Shown here: positions 27,614 through 38,282 of the stretch, in pieces
Layout of the letters: each line of letters opens with the position of its first letter
Position numbering within the stretch: the stretch's first letter is position 1
Assembly (NCBI RefSeq): GCF_021271205.1
Contig: NZ_JAIWKS010000005.1
Span: 310,001 to 374,000 of the forward strand
Direction of reading: 5' to 3'
Origin: Pseudomonas uvaldensis
GTDB lineage: Bacteria > Pseudomonadota > Gammaproteobacteria > Pseudomonadales > Pseudomonadaceae
DNA length: 64,000 nucleotides
Position numbers and translations under genes: made by a program
Notes under the pieces: generated by a model
What the model was told of the DNA's origin: nothing
What the model saw: the letters and a program-made list of their open reading frames with translations, nothing else
The model's database searches: none

Positions 27614-28399
27614 ATGACCCCGCGTTTCAGCGCCCTGCTCACTGCCCTGTTTGCCAGCTTGATGCTTTGTCAGATTCCCGCACACGCCGATGGCCTTGAA
27701 GATGTGGTCAAGCGCGGCACCCTGAAAGTCGCGGTGCCCCAGGACTTTCCACCCTTTGGCTCGGTAGGCCCGGACATGAAACCCCGGGGCCTGGACATCG
27801 ATACGGCGAAGCTGCTGGCCGATCAGCTCAAGGTCAAGCTTGAACTGACGCCGGTCAACAGCACCAACCGCATTCCCTTCCTGACCACCGGCAAGGTTGA
27901 TCTGGTGATCTCCAGCCTGGGCAAGAACCCGGAACGTGAGAAGGTCATCGACTTTTCCAGCGCCTATGCGCCGTTCTACCTCGCCGTGTTCGGCCCGCCC
28001 GAGGCGACTATCAATGGCCTGGATGATCTCAAGGGCAAGACCATCAGTGTCACCCGTGGCGCCATTGAAGACATCGAGCTGACCAAGGTTGCGCCGCAAG
28101 ACGCCACCATCAAACGCTTCGAAGACAACAACTCGACCATCGCCGCCTATCTCGCCGGCCAGGTGGACCTGATCGCCAGCGGCAACGTGGTGATGGTGGC
28201 CATCAGCGAACGCAACCCCAAGCGTGTGCCGGCCTTGAAAGTGAAGCTCAAGGACTCGCCGGTGTATGTCGGCGTGAACAAGAACGAGCCGGCGCTGCTG
28301 GACAAGGTCAACCAGATCCTCGCCACGGCCAAGGCAGACGGCAGCCTGGAGAAAAATTCGCAGACCTGGCTGAAACAGCCACTGCCGGCCGACCTCTGA
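27614..28399 (+). CDS. Polar amino acid ABC transporter, periplasmic binding protein
   Basis: 261-residue SBP_bac_3-family protein with a signal peptide ending PAHADG. The mature N-terminus VVKRGTLKVAVPQDFPPFG is typical, followed by GLDIDTAKLLADQL and ligand-contact regions TGKVDLVISSLGKNPEREK and ISVTRGAIEDI. It binds an amino acid or opine in the periplasm for the two permeases downstream. The ATG at 27614 has GGAG 8 bases upstream; the open frame from 27470 is too long and lacks a signal at its start. First gene of a four-gene operon. Confidence 0.93.
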   Translation: MTPRFSALLTALFASLMLCQIPAHADGLEDVVKRGTLKVAVPQDFPPFGSVGPDMKPRGLDIDTAKLLADQLKVKLELTPVNSTNRIPFLTTGKVDLVISSLGKNPEREKVIDFSSAYAPFYLAVFGPPEATINGLDDLKGKTISVTRGAIEDIELTKVAPQDATIKRFEDNNSTIAAYLAGQVDLIASGNVVMVAISERNPKRVPALKVKLKDSPVYVGVNKNEPALLDKVNQILATAKADGSLEKNSQTWLKQPLPADL

Positions 28400-28420
28400 A
28401 CGACGTTTAAGGGGCTGAGC

Positions 28421-29089
28421 ATGGCTTATCAGTTCGATTTCCTGCCGGTGGTGCAAAACACCGAGCTGCTGGTGCGCGGCGCGCTGTTCACTCTGGAGTT
28501 GACGGCCATAGGCGCACTCTTCGGGGTCGGCCTGGGTATCGTGGGCGCCGTAGTGCGAGCGTGGGATATCCGGCCATTCGCCGCGATTTTCGGCGTGTAC
28601 GTGGAGTTGATCCGCAACACGCCATTCCTGGTGCAGCTGTTCTTCATCTTCTTCGGCTTGCCGTCCCTGGGCCTGCAGATTTCCGAATGGCAGGCGGCGG
28701 TGTTGGCGATGGTGATCAACCTGGGGGCCTATTCCACCGAAATTATCCGCGCCGGCATCCAGGCCATCCCTCGAGGACAGCTGGAAGCCGCTGCGGCCTT
28801 GGCGATGAGCCGCTTCGAGGCCTTTCGTCACGTGGTGCTGCTACCAGCGCTGGGCAAGGTCTGGCCGGCCCTGAGCAGTCAGATCATCATCGTGATGCTG
28901 GGCTCGGCGGTCTGTTCCCAGATCGCCACCGAAGAGTTGAGTTTCGCCGCCAACTTCATCCAATCGCGCAATTTCCGCGCCTTTGAAACTTATGCGCTGA
29001 CGACCCTGATCTATTTGTGCATGGCGCTGCTGATCCGCCAGTTCCTGAACTGGCTGGGCCGCCGCTGCCTGTACCGGAGCGCCCAATGA
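28421..29089 (+). CDS. Amino acid ABC transporter permease 1 (HisM/GlnP type)
   Basis: 222-residue inner-membrane permease of the HisMQ family with about five helices. The N-terminal signature LLVRGALFTLELTAIGALFG and the EAA loop AAAALAMSRFEAFRHVVLLPAL (residues about 125-146) that contacts the ATPase are visible. It lies 21 bases after the binding-protein gene. Its TGA overlaps the ATG of the second permease (ATGA), indicating coupled translation so the two subunits are made together. Confidence 0.93.
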   Translation: MAYQFDFLPVVQNTELLVRGALFTLELTAIGALFGVGLGIVGAVVRAWDIRPFAAIFGVYVELIRNTPFLVQLFFIFFGLPSLGLQISEWQAAVLAMVINLGAYSTEIIRAGIQAIPRGQLEAAAALAMSRFEAFRHVVLLPALGKVWPALSSQIIIVMLGSAVCSQIATEELSFAANFIQSRNFRAFETYALTTLIYLCMALLIRQFLNWLGRRCLYRSAQ

Positions 29090-29736
29090 GCGATTTCACT
29101 TTCTGGGACGTGGTGCGCAACCTGCTCACGGGCCTGCAATGGACCCTGGCGTTGTCCCTGGTGGCGTTTATCGGTGGGGGCGTGATCGGTTTGCTGGTCC
29201 TGGTGCTGCGCATCGCCAAGGGCACCCTGACCCGCCATGTCGCCCGTACCTATATCGAGCTGTTCCAGGGCACACCCTTGCTGATGCAACTGTTCCTGGT
29301 GTTCTTCGGCGTAGCCCTGGCCGGGGTGGAGATTTCGCCCTGGATGGCAGCGGCAATTGCCCTCACGCTGTTTACCAGCGCCTACCTGGCGGAGATCTGG
29401 CGCGGTTGCGTCGAGGCCATCCCCCATGGCCAATGGGAAGCCTCTTCCAGCCTGGCACTGAACCGGCTGGAGCAGTTGCGCTACGTGATCCTGCCCCAGG
29501 CACTGCGCATCGCCGTGGCACCGACCGTCGGGTTCTCGGTGCAAGTGATCAAAGGCACGGCAGTCACCTCGATCATTGGCTTCACCGAACTGACCAAGAC
29601 CGGCGGCATGCTCGCCAACGCCACGTTCGAGCCCTTTATGGTGTATGGCCTGGTGGCCCTCGGTTACTTCCTGCTCTGCTACCCCTTGTCCCTCAGTGCG
29701 CGCTACCTGGAAAGGAGACTGCATGCCTCTGCTTAG
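29086..29736 (+). CDS. Amino acid ABC transporter permease 2
   Basis: 216-residue partner permease. It begins MSDFTFWDVVRNLLTGLQWT; YIELFQGTPLLMQLFLVFFG and the EAA loop (ASSSLALNRLEQLRYVILPQ) are the usual family signatures. The ATG at 29086 overlaps the stop of permease 1; the longer open frame from 29017 lies wholly inside permease 1. The last codons overlap the start of the ATPase gene by 14 bases, completing a tight operon. Confidence 0.93.
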   Translation: MSDFTFWDVVRNLLTGLQWTLALSLVAFIGGGVIGLLVLVLRIAKGTLTRHVARTYIELFQGTPLLMQLFLVFFGVALAGVEISPWMAAAIALTLFTSAYLAEIWRGCVEAIPHGQWEASSSLALNRLEQLRYVILPQALRIAVAPTVGFSVQVIKGTAVTSIIGFTELTKTGGMLANATFEPFMVYGLVALGYFLLCYPLSLSARYLERRLHASA

Positions 29737-30460
29737 AATTTCCGCCCTGCATAAATACTATGGCGACCATCACGTACTCAAAGGCATCGACCTGAGCATC
29801 GAGGAAGGCCAGGTGGTCGCGATCATCGGCCGCAGCGGTTCGGGCAAATCCACCTTGCTGCGCACCCTCAATGGCCTGGAATCGATCAACGACGGTGTGA
29901 TCGAAGTGGACGGCGAATACCTCGACGCCGCCCGCGCCGATCTGCGCAGTCTGCGCCAGAAAGTCGGAATGGTGTTCCAACAGTTCAACCTGTTCCCGCA
30001 CCTGACCGTTGGCGAAAACGTCATGCTCGCCCCTCAGGTCGTACAGAAAGTATCCAAGGCCAAGGCCGCCGAACTGGCGCGACAGATGCTGGAGCGGGTC
30101 GGGCTCGGCGAGAAATTCGATGCATTCCCGGAGCGTCTCTCCGGTGGCCAGCAGCAGCGGGTAGCCATTGCCCGGGCGCTGGCGATGTCCCCCAAGGTCT
30201 TGCTGTGCGATGAAATCACCTCGGCCCTGGACCCCGAACTGGTCAATGAAGTGCTCAATGTGGTCCGACAGTTGGCCAAAGAAGGCATGACATTGATCAT
30301 GGTCACCCACGAAATGCGGTTCGCCCGTGAGGTGGGGGACAAGCTTGTATTCATGCACCAGGGCAAGGTGCATGAAGCGGGGGATCCCAAGGTGCTGTTC
30401 GCCCATCCACAGACAGCAGAGCTGGCAAACTTCATCGGGACGGTCGAGTCCGTGGCCTGA
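29723..30460 (+). CDS. Amino acid ABC transporter ATP-binding protein
   Basis: 245-residue ATPase with Walker [13 protein letters not shown] (about residues 36-47), Q-loop [16 protein letters not shown], signature [15 protein letters not shown], Walker [15 protein letters not shown] and the H-loop [12 protein letters not shown]. It starts [21 protein letters not shown], with AAGGAG 8 bases upstream and 14 bases of overlap with permease 2. It closes the importer operon. Substrate class (polar amino acid) is inferred from the binding protein. Confidence 0.95.
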   Translation: MPLLRISALHKYYGDHHVLKGIDLSIEEGQVVAIIGRSGSGKSTLLRTLNGLESINDGVIEVDGEYLDAARADLRSLRQKVGMVFQQFNLFPHLTVGENVMLAPQVVQKVSKAKAAELARQMLERVGLGEKFDAFPERLSGGQQQRVAIARALAMSPKVLLCDEITSALDPELVNEVLNVVRQLAKEGMTLIMVTHEMRFAREVGDKLVFMHQGKVHEAGDPKVLFAHPQTAELANFIGTVESVA

Positions 30461-30549
30461 AGCATTGTGGCGCCGGTCCTGGCTCCATCATTGGCGTAAG
30501 CGGTCGATCGTGGCAGGATGGCAAGGTTATCGACCGAGACTTCCTGACC

Positions 30550-32052
30550 ATGCCGCCATCCCAAGCCAAGAATCTGTCCCTGATCGCCGCCATAGACCTG
30601 GGCTCCAACAGTTTCCACATGGTCGTCGCCAAGGCCCAGAACGGGGAAATACGGATTCTCGAACGGCTCGGTGACAAGGTCCAGCTGGCTGCCGGCATCG
30701 ACGAAGAGCGCCGCCTGAGCGAAGAATCCATCCAGCGTGGGCTCGACTGTCTCAAGCGGTTTGCACAATTGATCAACGGCATGCCCCTGGGCGCAGTGCG
30801 GATCGTGGGCACCAACGCCCTGCGCGAGGCGCGCAACCGTGGCGAATTCATCCGCCGCGCCGAGGAAATCCTCGGTCACCCGGTGGAAGTCATCTCCGGC
30901 CGTGAAGAAGCCCGCCTGATCTACCTGGGCGTCTCCCACACCCTGGCCGACACCCCCGGCAAGCGCCTGGTGGCGGACATTGGTGGCGGCAGTACGGAGT
31001 TCATCATCGGCCAGCGCTTCGAGCCCCTGCTGCGCGAAAGCCTGCAAATGGGCTGCGTCAGCTACACCCAGCGTTATTTCCGCGACGGCAAGATCACCCC
31101 GGCCCGCTACGCCCAGGCCTACACGGCGGCACGGCTGGAAATCATGAGTATCGAACACGCCCTGCACCGCCTGACCTGGGACGAAGCCATCGGTTCCTCG
31201 GGCACCATTCGCGCCATCGGCCTGGCGCTCAAGGCCGGCGGCCATGGCAACGGCGAAGTCAACGCCGAGGGCCTGGCCTGGCTCAAGCGCAGGCTGTTCA
31301 AGCTCGGTGAATCGGACAAGATCGACTTCGAAGGCATCAAGCCCGACCGCCGGGCAATTTTCCCGGCCGGCCTGGCGATTCTCGAGGCCATTTTCGACGC
31401 CCTCGAACTGCAACGCATGGACCATTGCGAAGGCGCCCTGCGCGAAGGCGTGCTCTACGACCTGTTGGGACGCCATCACCACGAAGACGTCCGCGAGCGC
31501 ACTCTGGGTTCGCTCATGGAGCGTTACCACGTCGATCTGGAGCAGGCCGTGCGCGTCGAACGCAAGGCGCTGCACGCCTTCGACCAGGTGGCCGAGGACT
31601 GGGACCTGAACGACGGTATCTGGCGCGAACTGCTGGGCTGGGCCGCCAAGGTGCATGAAGTGGGCCTGGACATTGCCCACTATCATTATCACAAGCACGG
31701 CGCCTACCTGATCGAACACTCCGACCTGGCGGGTTTTTCCCGGGAAGACCAGCAAATGCTCGCCCTGCTGGTGCGTGGCCACCGGCGCAATATTCCCAAG
31801 GACAAGTTCACTGAGTTCGGCGATGACGGCATCAAGCTGATTCGCCTGTGCGTGTTGCTGCGTTTCGCAATCCTGTTCCACCACATCCGCGGCACCCAGG
31901 AAATGCCCCAGGTAGCTCTGCACGCCGACGGCGATCAACTGGATGTGATGTTTCCCGACGGCTGGCTGGAAGAAAACCAACTGACCCAGGCCGACTTCGC
32001 CCTGGAAGCGGAATGGCTGGCTCGTGTCGGGATCGTGCTGAATATCCACTGA
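30550..32052 (+). CDS. ppx: Exopolyphosphatase
   Basis: 500-residue ASKHA-fold enzyme that removes terminal phosphates from polyphosphate and hydrolyses pppGpp. Phosphate-binding motifs are [16 protein letters not shown] near residue 14 and [15 protein letters not shown] near 142, with an HD-like C-terminal domain ([19 protein letters not shown]). Start [12 protein letters not shown]. It is convergent with ppk, its biosynthetic counterpart, with 61 bases between stop codons, as in other pseudomonads. Confidence 0.96.
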   Translation: MPPSQAKNLSLIAAIDLGSNSFHMVVAKAQNGEIRILERLGDKVQLAAGIDEERRLSEESIQRGLDCLKRFAQLINGMPLGAVRIVGTNALREARNRGEFIRRAEEILGHPVEVISGREEARLIYLGVSHTLADTPGKRLVADIGGGSTEFIIGQRFEPLLRESLQMGCVSYTQRYFRDGKITPARYAQAYTAARLEIMSIEHALHRLTWDEAIGSSGTIRAIGLALKAGGHGNGEVNAEGLAWLKRRLFKLGESDKIDFEGIKPDRRAIFPAGLAILEAIFDALELQRMDHCEGALREGVLYDLLGRHHHEDVRERTLGSLMERYHVDLEQAVRVERKALHAFDQVAEDWDLNDGIWRELLGWAAKVHEVGLDIAHYHYHKHGAYLIEHSDLAGFSREDQQMLALLVRGHRRNIPKDKFTEFGDDGIKLIRLCVLLRFAILFHHIRGTQEMPQVALHADGDQLDVMFPDGWLEENQLTQADFALEAEWLARVGIVLNIH

Positions 32053-32074
32053 TCAGGCGGCGGTGAGAGTCTCC

Positions 32075-32109
32075 TGTGGCGAGGGAGCAGAGCCTGCCCC
32101 CTCCCGCAA
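32075..32109. repeat. Degenerate hairpin repeat between ppx and ppk
   Basis: TGTGGCGAGGGAGCAGAGCC followed by TGCCCCCTCCCGCAAA is an imperfect inverted repeat of the TGTGGCGAGGGAGC family. Placed between convergent stop codons it may slow transcription from both sides. Confidence 0.5.
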
Positions 32110-32113
32110 ACCT

Positions 32114-34330
32114 CTAGCGAACCGGCAGCACCGGGCTGCTCAAGCGCTCCAGCAAGGTCGCCTGGGCGCTGCGTGGGTTCTGGTTGCCTGTCGGCGTGTT
32201 ACGGATGTAGCGGCCGTCCGATTGCAGGCTCCAACTGTGGGTATTGTCGGTGAGGTAGCTTTCCAGCTCTTTCTTCACCCGCAGGATCAGTTTCTTGCCC
32301 TCTACCGGGAAGCAGGTCTCGACGCGCTTGTCGAGGTTGCGCTCCATCCAGTCGGCGCTGGACAGGAACATCTGCTCCTCGCCACCATTCAGGAAGTAGA
32401 ACACCCGCGTGTGTTCCAGGAAGCGGCCAATGATCGAGCGCACGTGGATGTTATGGGAAACCCCGGGGATGCCCGGGCGCAGGCAGCACATGCCACGCAC
32501 CACCAGGTCGATGCGCACGCCCGACTGACTGGCCTTGTACAACGCACGGATGATTTTCGGATCGGTCAGCGAGTTGAACTTGGCAATGATGTGCGCCGGC
32601 TTGCCATCCAGGGCGAACTGGGTTTCCCGGGTGATCATGTCGAGCATGCCCTTTTTCAGGGTGAACGGCGCATGCATCAGTTTCTTCATGCGCAAGGTCT
32701 TGCCCATGCCGATCAACTGGCTGAACAGTTTGCCGACGTCTTCGCACAAGGCATCGTCGGACGTCAGCAGGCTGTAGTCGGTGTATAGACGGGCGTTGGC
32801 CGCGTGGTAGTTGCCGGTGCCCAGGTGGGCGTAACGCACAATCTCACCGGCCTCGCGCCGCAGGATGAGCATCATCTTGGCGTGGGTCTTGAAGCCGACC
32901 ACGCCATAGATCACCACCGCGCCGGCCGCTTGCAGACGGCTGGCCAGTTGCAGGTTGGACTCTTCATCGAAGCGCGCCCGCAATTCGATCACCGCCGTGA
33001 CCTCCTTGCCGTTTCGCGCCGCATCCACCAAGGCATCGACGATTTCCGAGTTGGCGCCGCTGCGGTACAGGGTCTGGCGCACCGCCAGGACGTGCGGGTC
33101 CTTGGCGGCCTGGCGCAGCAGGTCGACTACCGGAGTGAACGACTCGAACGGGTGCAACAGCAGGATGTCCTGCTTGCTGATCACGCTGAAAATGTTCTCG
33201 CTGTTTTGCAGCAATTTCGGGATCTGTGGCGTGAACGGCGAATATTGCAGTTCCGGATGACTGTCCAGGCCGGTGATGCTGAACAGACGGGTGAGGTTGA
33301 CCGGGCCATTGACCTGGTACAGCTCGGTCTCATGCAGGTTGAACTGCTTGAGCAGGTAATCGGACAGATGTTTCGGGCAGGTGTCGGCCACTTCCAGGCG
33401 CACCGCATCGCCATAGCGCCGGGAGAACAGCTCACCGCGCAGGGCGCGGGCCAGGTCCTCGACGTCCTCGGTGTCCACCGACAGGTCGGCGTTACGCGTC
33501 AGGCGGAATTGGTAGCAACCCTTCACTTTCATGCCTTGGAACAGGTCATCGGCGTGGGCATGGATCATCGACGACAGGAATACATAGTTGTCGCCAGGGC
33601 CGCCGACGTCCTCCGGCACACGGATGATGCGCGGCAACAGGCGTGGCGCGGGGATGATCGCCAGACCGGAATCGCGACCGAAGGCATCGATGCCCTCCAG
33701 CTCGACGATGAAGTTCAGGCTCTTGTTGACCAGCAACGGAAACGGGTGAGTCGGGTCAAGGCCGATCGGCGTGATGATAGGCGCAATCTCGTCACGGAAA
33801 TAGCGGCGCACCCAGGCCTTGAGCTTGGTGGTCCAATAGCGGCGACGAATGAAGCGCACCTGATGCTTTTCCAGCTCCGGCAACAGAATGTCGTTGAGGA
33901 TCGCATACTGGCGGTCGACCTGGTCGTGAACCAGTTCGCTGATGCGCGCCAGGGCCTGATGGGGTTGCAGGCCGTCGGCGCCGGCCTGTTCGCGGGCGAA
34001 GGTGATCTGCTTCTTCAGGCCGGCGACGCGAATCTCGAAGAACTCATCGAGGTTGCTGGAAAAGATCAGCAGGAACTTCAGCCGCTCCAACAACGGATAA
34101 GACTCGTCCAGCGCCTGTTCCAGCACGCGGATGTTGAATTGCAGTTGCGACAACTCGCGATGGATGTACAGGCTGCTGTCATCCAGGTTGGGGATCGCAA
34201 TCGCCGGAACCGGGGCTGGCTCGGTAGCCACCGGGGGAGCAGGCTCCAGCTCCGGTGGCGTCTCGTCGATTTGCTCGACCACGGGTTGAGCGTCTTTTAC
34301 GGCAACTTCAGTGAGTCCTTCGGTATTCAT
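32114..34330 (-). CDS. ppk1: Polyphosphate kinase 1
   Basis: 738-residue PPK1 that polymerises ATP gamma-phosphate into polyphosphate. Catalytic regions include [19 protein letters not shown] (autophosphorylated His) and the second PLD-like motif [19 protein letters not shown]. The N-terminal domain starts at about residue 47 with [20 protein letters not shown] after a Pro/Glu-rich tail, longer than in E. coli. It lies 17 bases downstream of hemB on the same strand, so the two are probably co-transcribed. Confidence 0.97.
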   Translation of the reverse strand: MNTEGLTEVAVKDAQPVVEQIDETPPELEPAPPVATEPAPVPAIAIPNLDDSSLYIHRELSQLQFNIRVLEQALDESYPLLERLKFLLIFSSNLDEFFEIRVAGLKKQITFAREQAGADGLQPHQALARISELVHDQVDRQYAILNDILLPELEKHQVRFIRRRYWTTKLKAWVRRYFRDEIAPIITPIGLDPTHPFPLLVNKSLNFIVELEGIDAFGRDSGLAIIPAPRLLPRIIRVPEDVGGPGDNYVFLSSMIHAHADDLFQGMKVKGCYQFRLTRNADLSVDTEDVEDLARALRGELFSRRYGDAVRLEVADTCPKHLSDYLLKQFNLHETELYQVNGPVNLTRLFSITGLDSHPELQYSPFTPQIPKLLQNSENIFSVISKQDILLLHPFESFTPVVDLLRQAAKDPHVLAVRQTLYRSGANSEIVDALVDAARNGKEVTAVIELRARFDEESNLQLASRLQAAGAVVIYGVVGFKTHAKMMLILRREAGEIVRYAHLGTGNYHAANARLYTDYSLLTSDDALCEDVGKLFSQLIGMGKTLRMKKLMHAPFTLKKGMLDMITRETQFALDGKPAHIIAKFNSLTDPKIIRALYKASQSGVRIDLVVRGMCCLRPGIPGVSHNIHVRSIIGRFLEHTRVFYFLNGGEEQMFLSSADWMERNLDKRVETCFPVEGKKLILRVKKELESYLTDNTHSWSLQSDGRYIRNTPTGNQNPRSAQATLLERLSSPVLPVR

Positions 34331-34347
34331 CGCAAGTTCCTGGGAGG

Positions 34348-35553
<1,206 letters not shown>

Positions 35554-35588
35554 TTAGGCTGCGCGTTCATTTCGCCAGCACCCAGACA

Positions 35589-36212
35589 ATGCTCCAACAA
35601 TTTCTACATGACTTCGGCTACCTGGCCCTGTTTATCGGCACGTTCTTCGAGGGTGAAACCATCCTCGTGCTCGCAGGCTTCCTGGCGTTCCGTGGCTACA
35701 TGGACATCAACCTGGTGGTCGTCGTTGCATTCTGCGGCAGCTACGCGGGCGATCAGCTGTGGTATTTCCTGGGACGCAAGCATGGGCGCAAGCTACTGGC
35801 TCGCAAGCCCCGCTGGCAGTTGATGGGTGACCGCGCACTGGAGCACATTCGTCGGCATCCGGACATCTGGGTTCTGAGCTTTCGCTTCGTCTACGGCCTG
35901 CGCACGGTGATGCCGGTGGCTATCGGCCTCTCGGGCTATCCGCCGGGCCGCTACCTCTTGCTCAACGGCATTGGCGCAGCCATCTGGGCCACCGCGCTGG
36001 CCGCGGCGGCGTACCACTTCGGAGCCGCGCTCGAGACCATTCTGCCCAGCATCAAGAAATATGAACTGTGGGTGCTCGGCAGCCTGCTGGTGTTGGGTTT
36101 TGGACTGTGGCTGCGCCGCCGGCTAAAGAATGCCCGACTGGCCAGGAAAGTCCTCGAGGCCGAGCGGCTGGAGCAAGCCAGGTCGGGCGAACCTACGACA
36201 CCCAGCGAGTGA
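35589..36212 (+). CDS. DedA family membrane protein
   Basis: 207-residue inner-membrane protein of the DedA/SNARE-associated family, linked to lipid-carrier (undecaprenyl-phosphate) recycling and membrane homeostasis. Typical features are GTFFEGETILVLAGFLAFRG near residue 17, GDQLWYFLGRKHGRKLL and the FRFVYGLRTVMPVAIGLSG segment with the conserved Arg. The C-terminus is a basic cytoplasmic helix. Its last 20 bases overlap the convergent desaturase-like gene. Confidence 0.92.
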   Translation: MLQQFLHDFGYLALFIGTFFEGETILVLAGFLAFRGYMDINLVVVVAFCGSYAGDQLWYFLGRKHGRKLLARKPRWQLMGDRALEHIRRHPDIWVLSFRFVYGLRTVMPVAIGLSGYPPGRYLLLNGIGAAIWATALAAAAYHFGAALETILPSIKKYELWVLGSLLVLGFGLWLRRRLKNARLARKVLEAERLEQARSGEPTTPSE

Positions 36213-37440
36213 GCCGGTTGCGGCAGCAATACAAGCCAATCCCGCTGAGCAGGCTGTAACAACGTACCCCGGCCCAGGCTATGGCGCTGAGCTGAGCGCT
36301 GGCCGGCCATAATCCGACCAGGGGCGCCAGCCATACCAAGGGCAGGTTCGAGGCCAACCGCAACAGCTCCAACCGCAACGCCCAAGGTCGATTCTCCAGG
36401 GCGACGCCCAGCACGAACACCCCGAACGCCACCGCCCCCCACCCCAACATCAAGGCGGCGACCGGCAAGCTGCTCTCCAGATTCATCAAATAACTGCCCA
36501 GCGCAATGTAGGCACAGAATTGCAGCGCCACGTACCACTGCTGGCGTACGTCCAGCGGCACCTCGAACTTGCGAAACCGGCTCAGGTCCGGTTTGTTCAG
36601 AGGATACTTCGCAGCGACGTCCGCCGGCCGCCAACCGGTGGGCATGAACCAGATCCGTAGCTTGTCCCACCACCGTTCGGCCCGCCGGGCGTCGGCCCAC
36701 AGTTGGGCGTAGAACTGCAGGTTGGCCCACAAGGGATTCCAGCTGGCCAACGGTGTGGTCACGCCAAAAATCACCGGTTCATTCTCGTCTTCCTCCTGGA
36801 AGGTGCCGAACAGACGGTCCCAAATAATGAACACCCCTCCGTAGTTGCGATCCATATAGAGAAGGTTCTGCGCATGGTGGGCACGATGATTGGACGGCGT
36901 AACGAAGCACCACTCCAGCCAACCGAGCTTGGGAATGTGCTGGGTATGGACCCAGAACTGATACAGCAGATTCAGCGCCGCGACGCTGACGAACACCACC
37001 AGCGGGACACCCGACACGGCCAGTGGCAGGTAGAAAATCCAACTCAACAGGAACCCTGTACTGGTCTGGCGCAATGCGGTGGAGAGGTTGTAGTCCTCAC
37101 TCTGGTGATGCACCGAATGGGCGGCCCAGAGAATGTTGCGTTCATGCCCCATGCGATGCAGCCAGTAGTAACAGAAGTCGTAGAACACAAAAGCCAGAAC
37201 CCAGACCCAGGCCCGGTCGGCGGGCAATCGGAAAACGGCCAGGTGCTCCAGGGCGAAGGCATAGGTCACCAGGCCTACGCCCTTGGTCAACAACCCGGTG
37301 GTAGTAGACAGCACGCCGGTGCTGAGGCTGTTGATCGCATCAGCCACGCGGTAATGGCTGACACCACGCCAGCGATCGGCCAACAGTTCGACGGCAATCA
37401 ACACGAAGAAGAACGGCACGGCATACAGAATGAAATTCAT
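36193..37440 (-). CDS. Sterol desaturase / fatty acid hydroxylase family protein
   Basis: 415-residue membrane protein with the three histidine clusters of di-iron fatty-acid hydroxylases: HRMGHE (about residue 95), HSVHHQ (about 107) and NHRAHHAQN (about 185). Several hydrophobic helices flank them, and a further four-helix hydrophobic C-terminal domain (after residue 300) extends it beyond the core family length. It probably hydroxylates or desaturates a membrane lipid; the substrate is unknown. Convergent overlap with dedA by 20 bases; divergent from elbB. Confidence 0.88.
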   Translation of the reverse strand: MNFILYAVPFFFVLIAVELLADRWRGVSHYRVADAINSLSTGVLSTTTGLLTKGVGLVTYAFALEHLAVFRLPADRAWVWVLAFVFYDFCYYWLHRMGHERNILWAAHSVHHQSEDYNLSTALRQTSTGFLLSWIFYLPLAVSGVPLVVFVSVAALNLLYQFWVHTQHIPKLGWLEWCFVTPSNHRAHHAQNLLYMDRNYGGVFIIWDRLFGTFQEEDENEPVIFGVTTPLASWNPLWANLQFYAQLWADARRAERWWDKLRIWFMPTGWRPADVAAKYPLNKPDLSRFRKFEVPLDVRQQWYVALQFCAYIALGSYLMNLESSLPVAALMLGWGAVAFGVFVLGVALENRPWALRLELLRLASNLPLVWLAPLVGLWPASAQLSAIAWAGVRCYSLLSGIGLYCCRNRLTRWVS

Positions 37441-37563
37441 GATGCGACCCAGTCATGCGAGGCAGGGAGATAGTCGGCAGATTAGGTGTAGCGGCCCGAT
37501 AACCCTATGGCAACGAGTGACAAATTAGTGGACATTTAACGCCATGAATCTGGAGAAAAGCCC

Positions 37564-38232
37564 ATGAGCAAAAAAGTTGCAGTGATCCTTTCCGGCTGTG
37601 GCGTGTACGACGGCGCCGAGATCCATGAAAGCGTGATCACCTTGCTACGCCTCGACCAACGCGGCGCGCAGGTGCAGTGCTTTGCACCCAACATCGCCCA
37701 ATTGCATGTGATCAATCACCTGACCGGTGAAGAGATGCCCGAAAGCCGAAACGTGCTGGTGGAGTCGGCCCGGATTGCCCGAGGCAACGTGAAGGATTTG
37801 CGCGAGGCCAGGGCCGAGGACTTCGATGCCTTGATCGTGCCCGGAGGCTTCGGGTCGGCGAAGAACCTGTCCAATTTTGCCGTCGAAGGCGCAGGCTGCA
37901 CCGTCCAGCCAGAAGTCCTGGCGCTGGCCGAGGCCTTCGCCGAGGCCGGCAAACCAGTGGGGCTGATCTGTATTTCCCCTGCCCTGGCAGCGAAGATCTA
38001 TGGTCCAGGCGTGATCTGCACCATCGGCACCGATACCGACACAGCCGCCGCGGTGACCAGAATGGGCGGCACCCATACAGATTGCCCAGTGACAGACATC
38101 GTCGAGGACACCGCTCGCAAACTGGTCAGCACCCCGGCCTACATGCTGGCGCAAAACATCAGCGAAGCGGCATCGGGCATCAACAAGCTGGTGGACCGTG
38201 TGCTGGAGCTGACCCACGAGAACGACGCCTGA
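37564..38232 (+). CDS. elbB: Isoprenoid biosynthesis glyoxalase ElbB
   Basis: 222-residue DJ-1/PfpI-superfamily protein. The N-terminus MSKKVAVILSGCGVYDGAEI and the nucleophile-elbow region VGLICISPALAAKIYG (Cys about 138) match ElbB, with VPGGFGSAKNLSNFAVEG between them. E. coli ElbB has weak glyoxalase activity and affects lycopene yields; its physiological role is unclear. GGAGAAAAGCCC precedes the ATG. A hairpin repeat follows the stop codon. Confidence 0.92.
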   Translation: MSKKVAVILSGCGVYDGAEIHESVITLLRLDQRGAQVQCFAPNIAQLHVINHLTGEEMPESRNVLVESARIARGNVKDLREARAEDFDALIVPGGFGSAKNLSNFAVEGAGCTVQPEVLALAEAFAEAGKPVGLICISPALAAKIYGPGVICTIGTDTDTAAAVTRMGGTHTDCPVTDIVEDTARKLVSTPAYMLAQNISEAASGINKLVDRVLELTHENDA

Positions 38233-38246
38233 TACCGTCGCGTTCT

Positions 38247-38276
38247 CTGTGGGAGCGGGCTTGCTCGCTCCCACAA
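38247..38276. repeat. Single palindromic REP-derived hairpin
   Basis: TCTGTGGGAGCGGGCTTGCT continuing CGCTCCCACA is a compact, near-perfect hairpin built from the REP core, 15 bases after elbB and convergent with the FTR1 gene. It may end both transcripts. Confidence 0.7.
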
Positions 38277-38282
38277 AGGTGA

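Noticed and set aside
30034..32049. 671-codon antisense frame opposite ppx and the importer ATPase
   Set aside because: It crosses several supported genes, has no domain content and no start signal; explained by codon bias.
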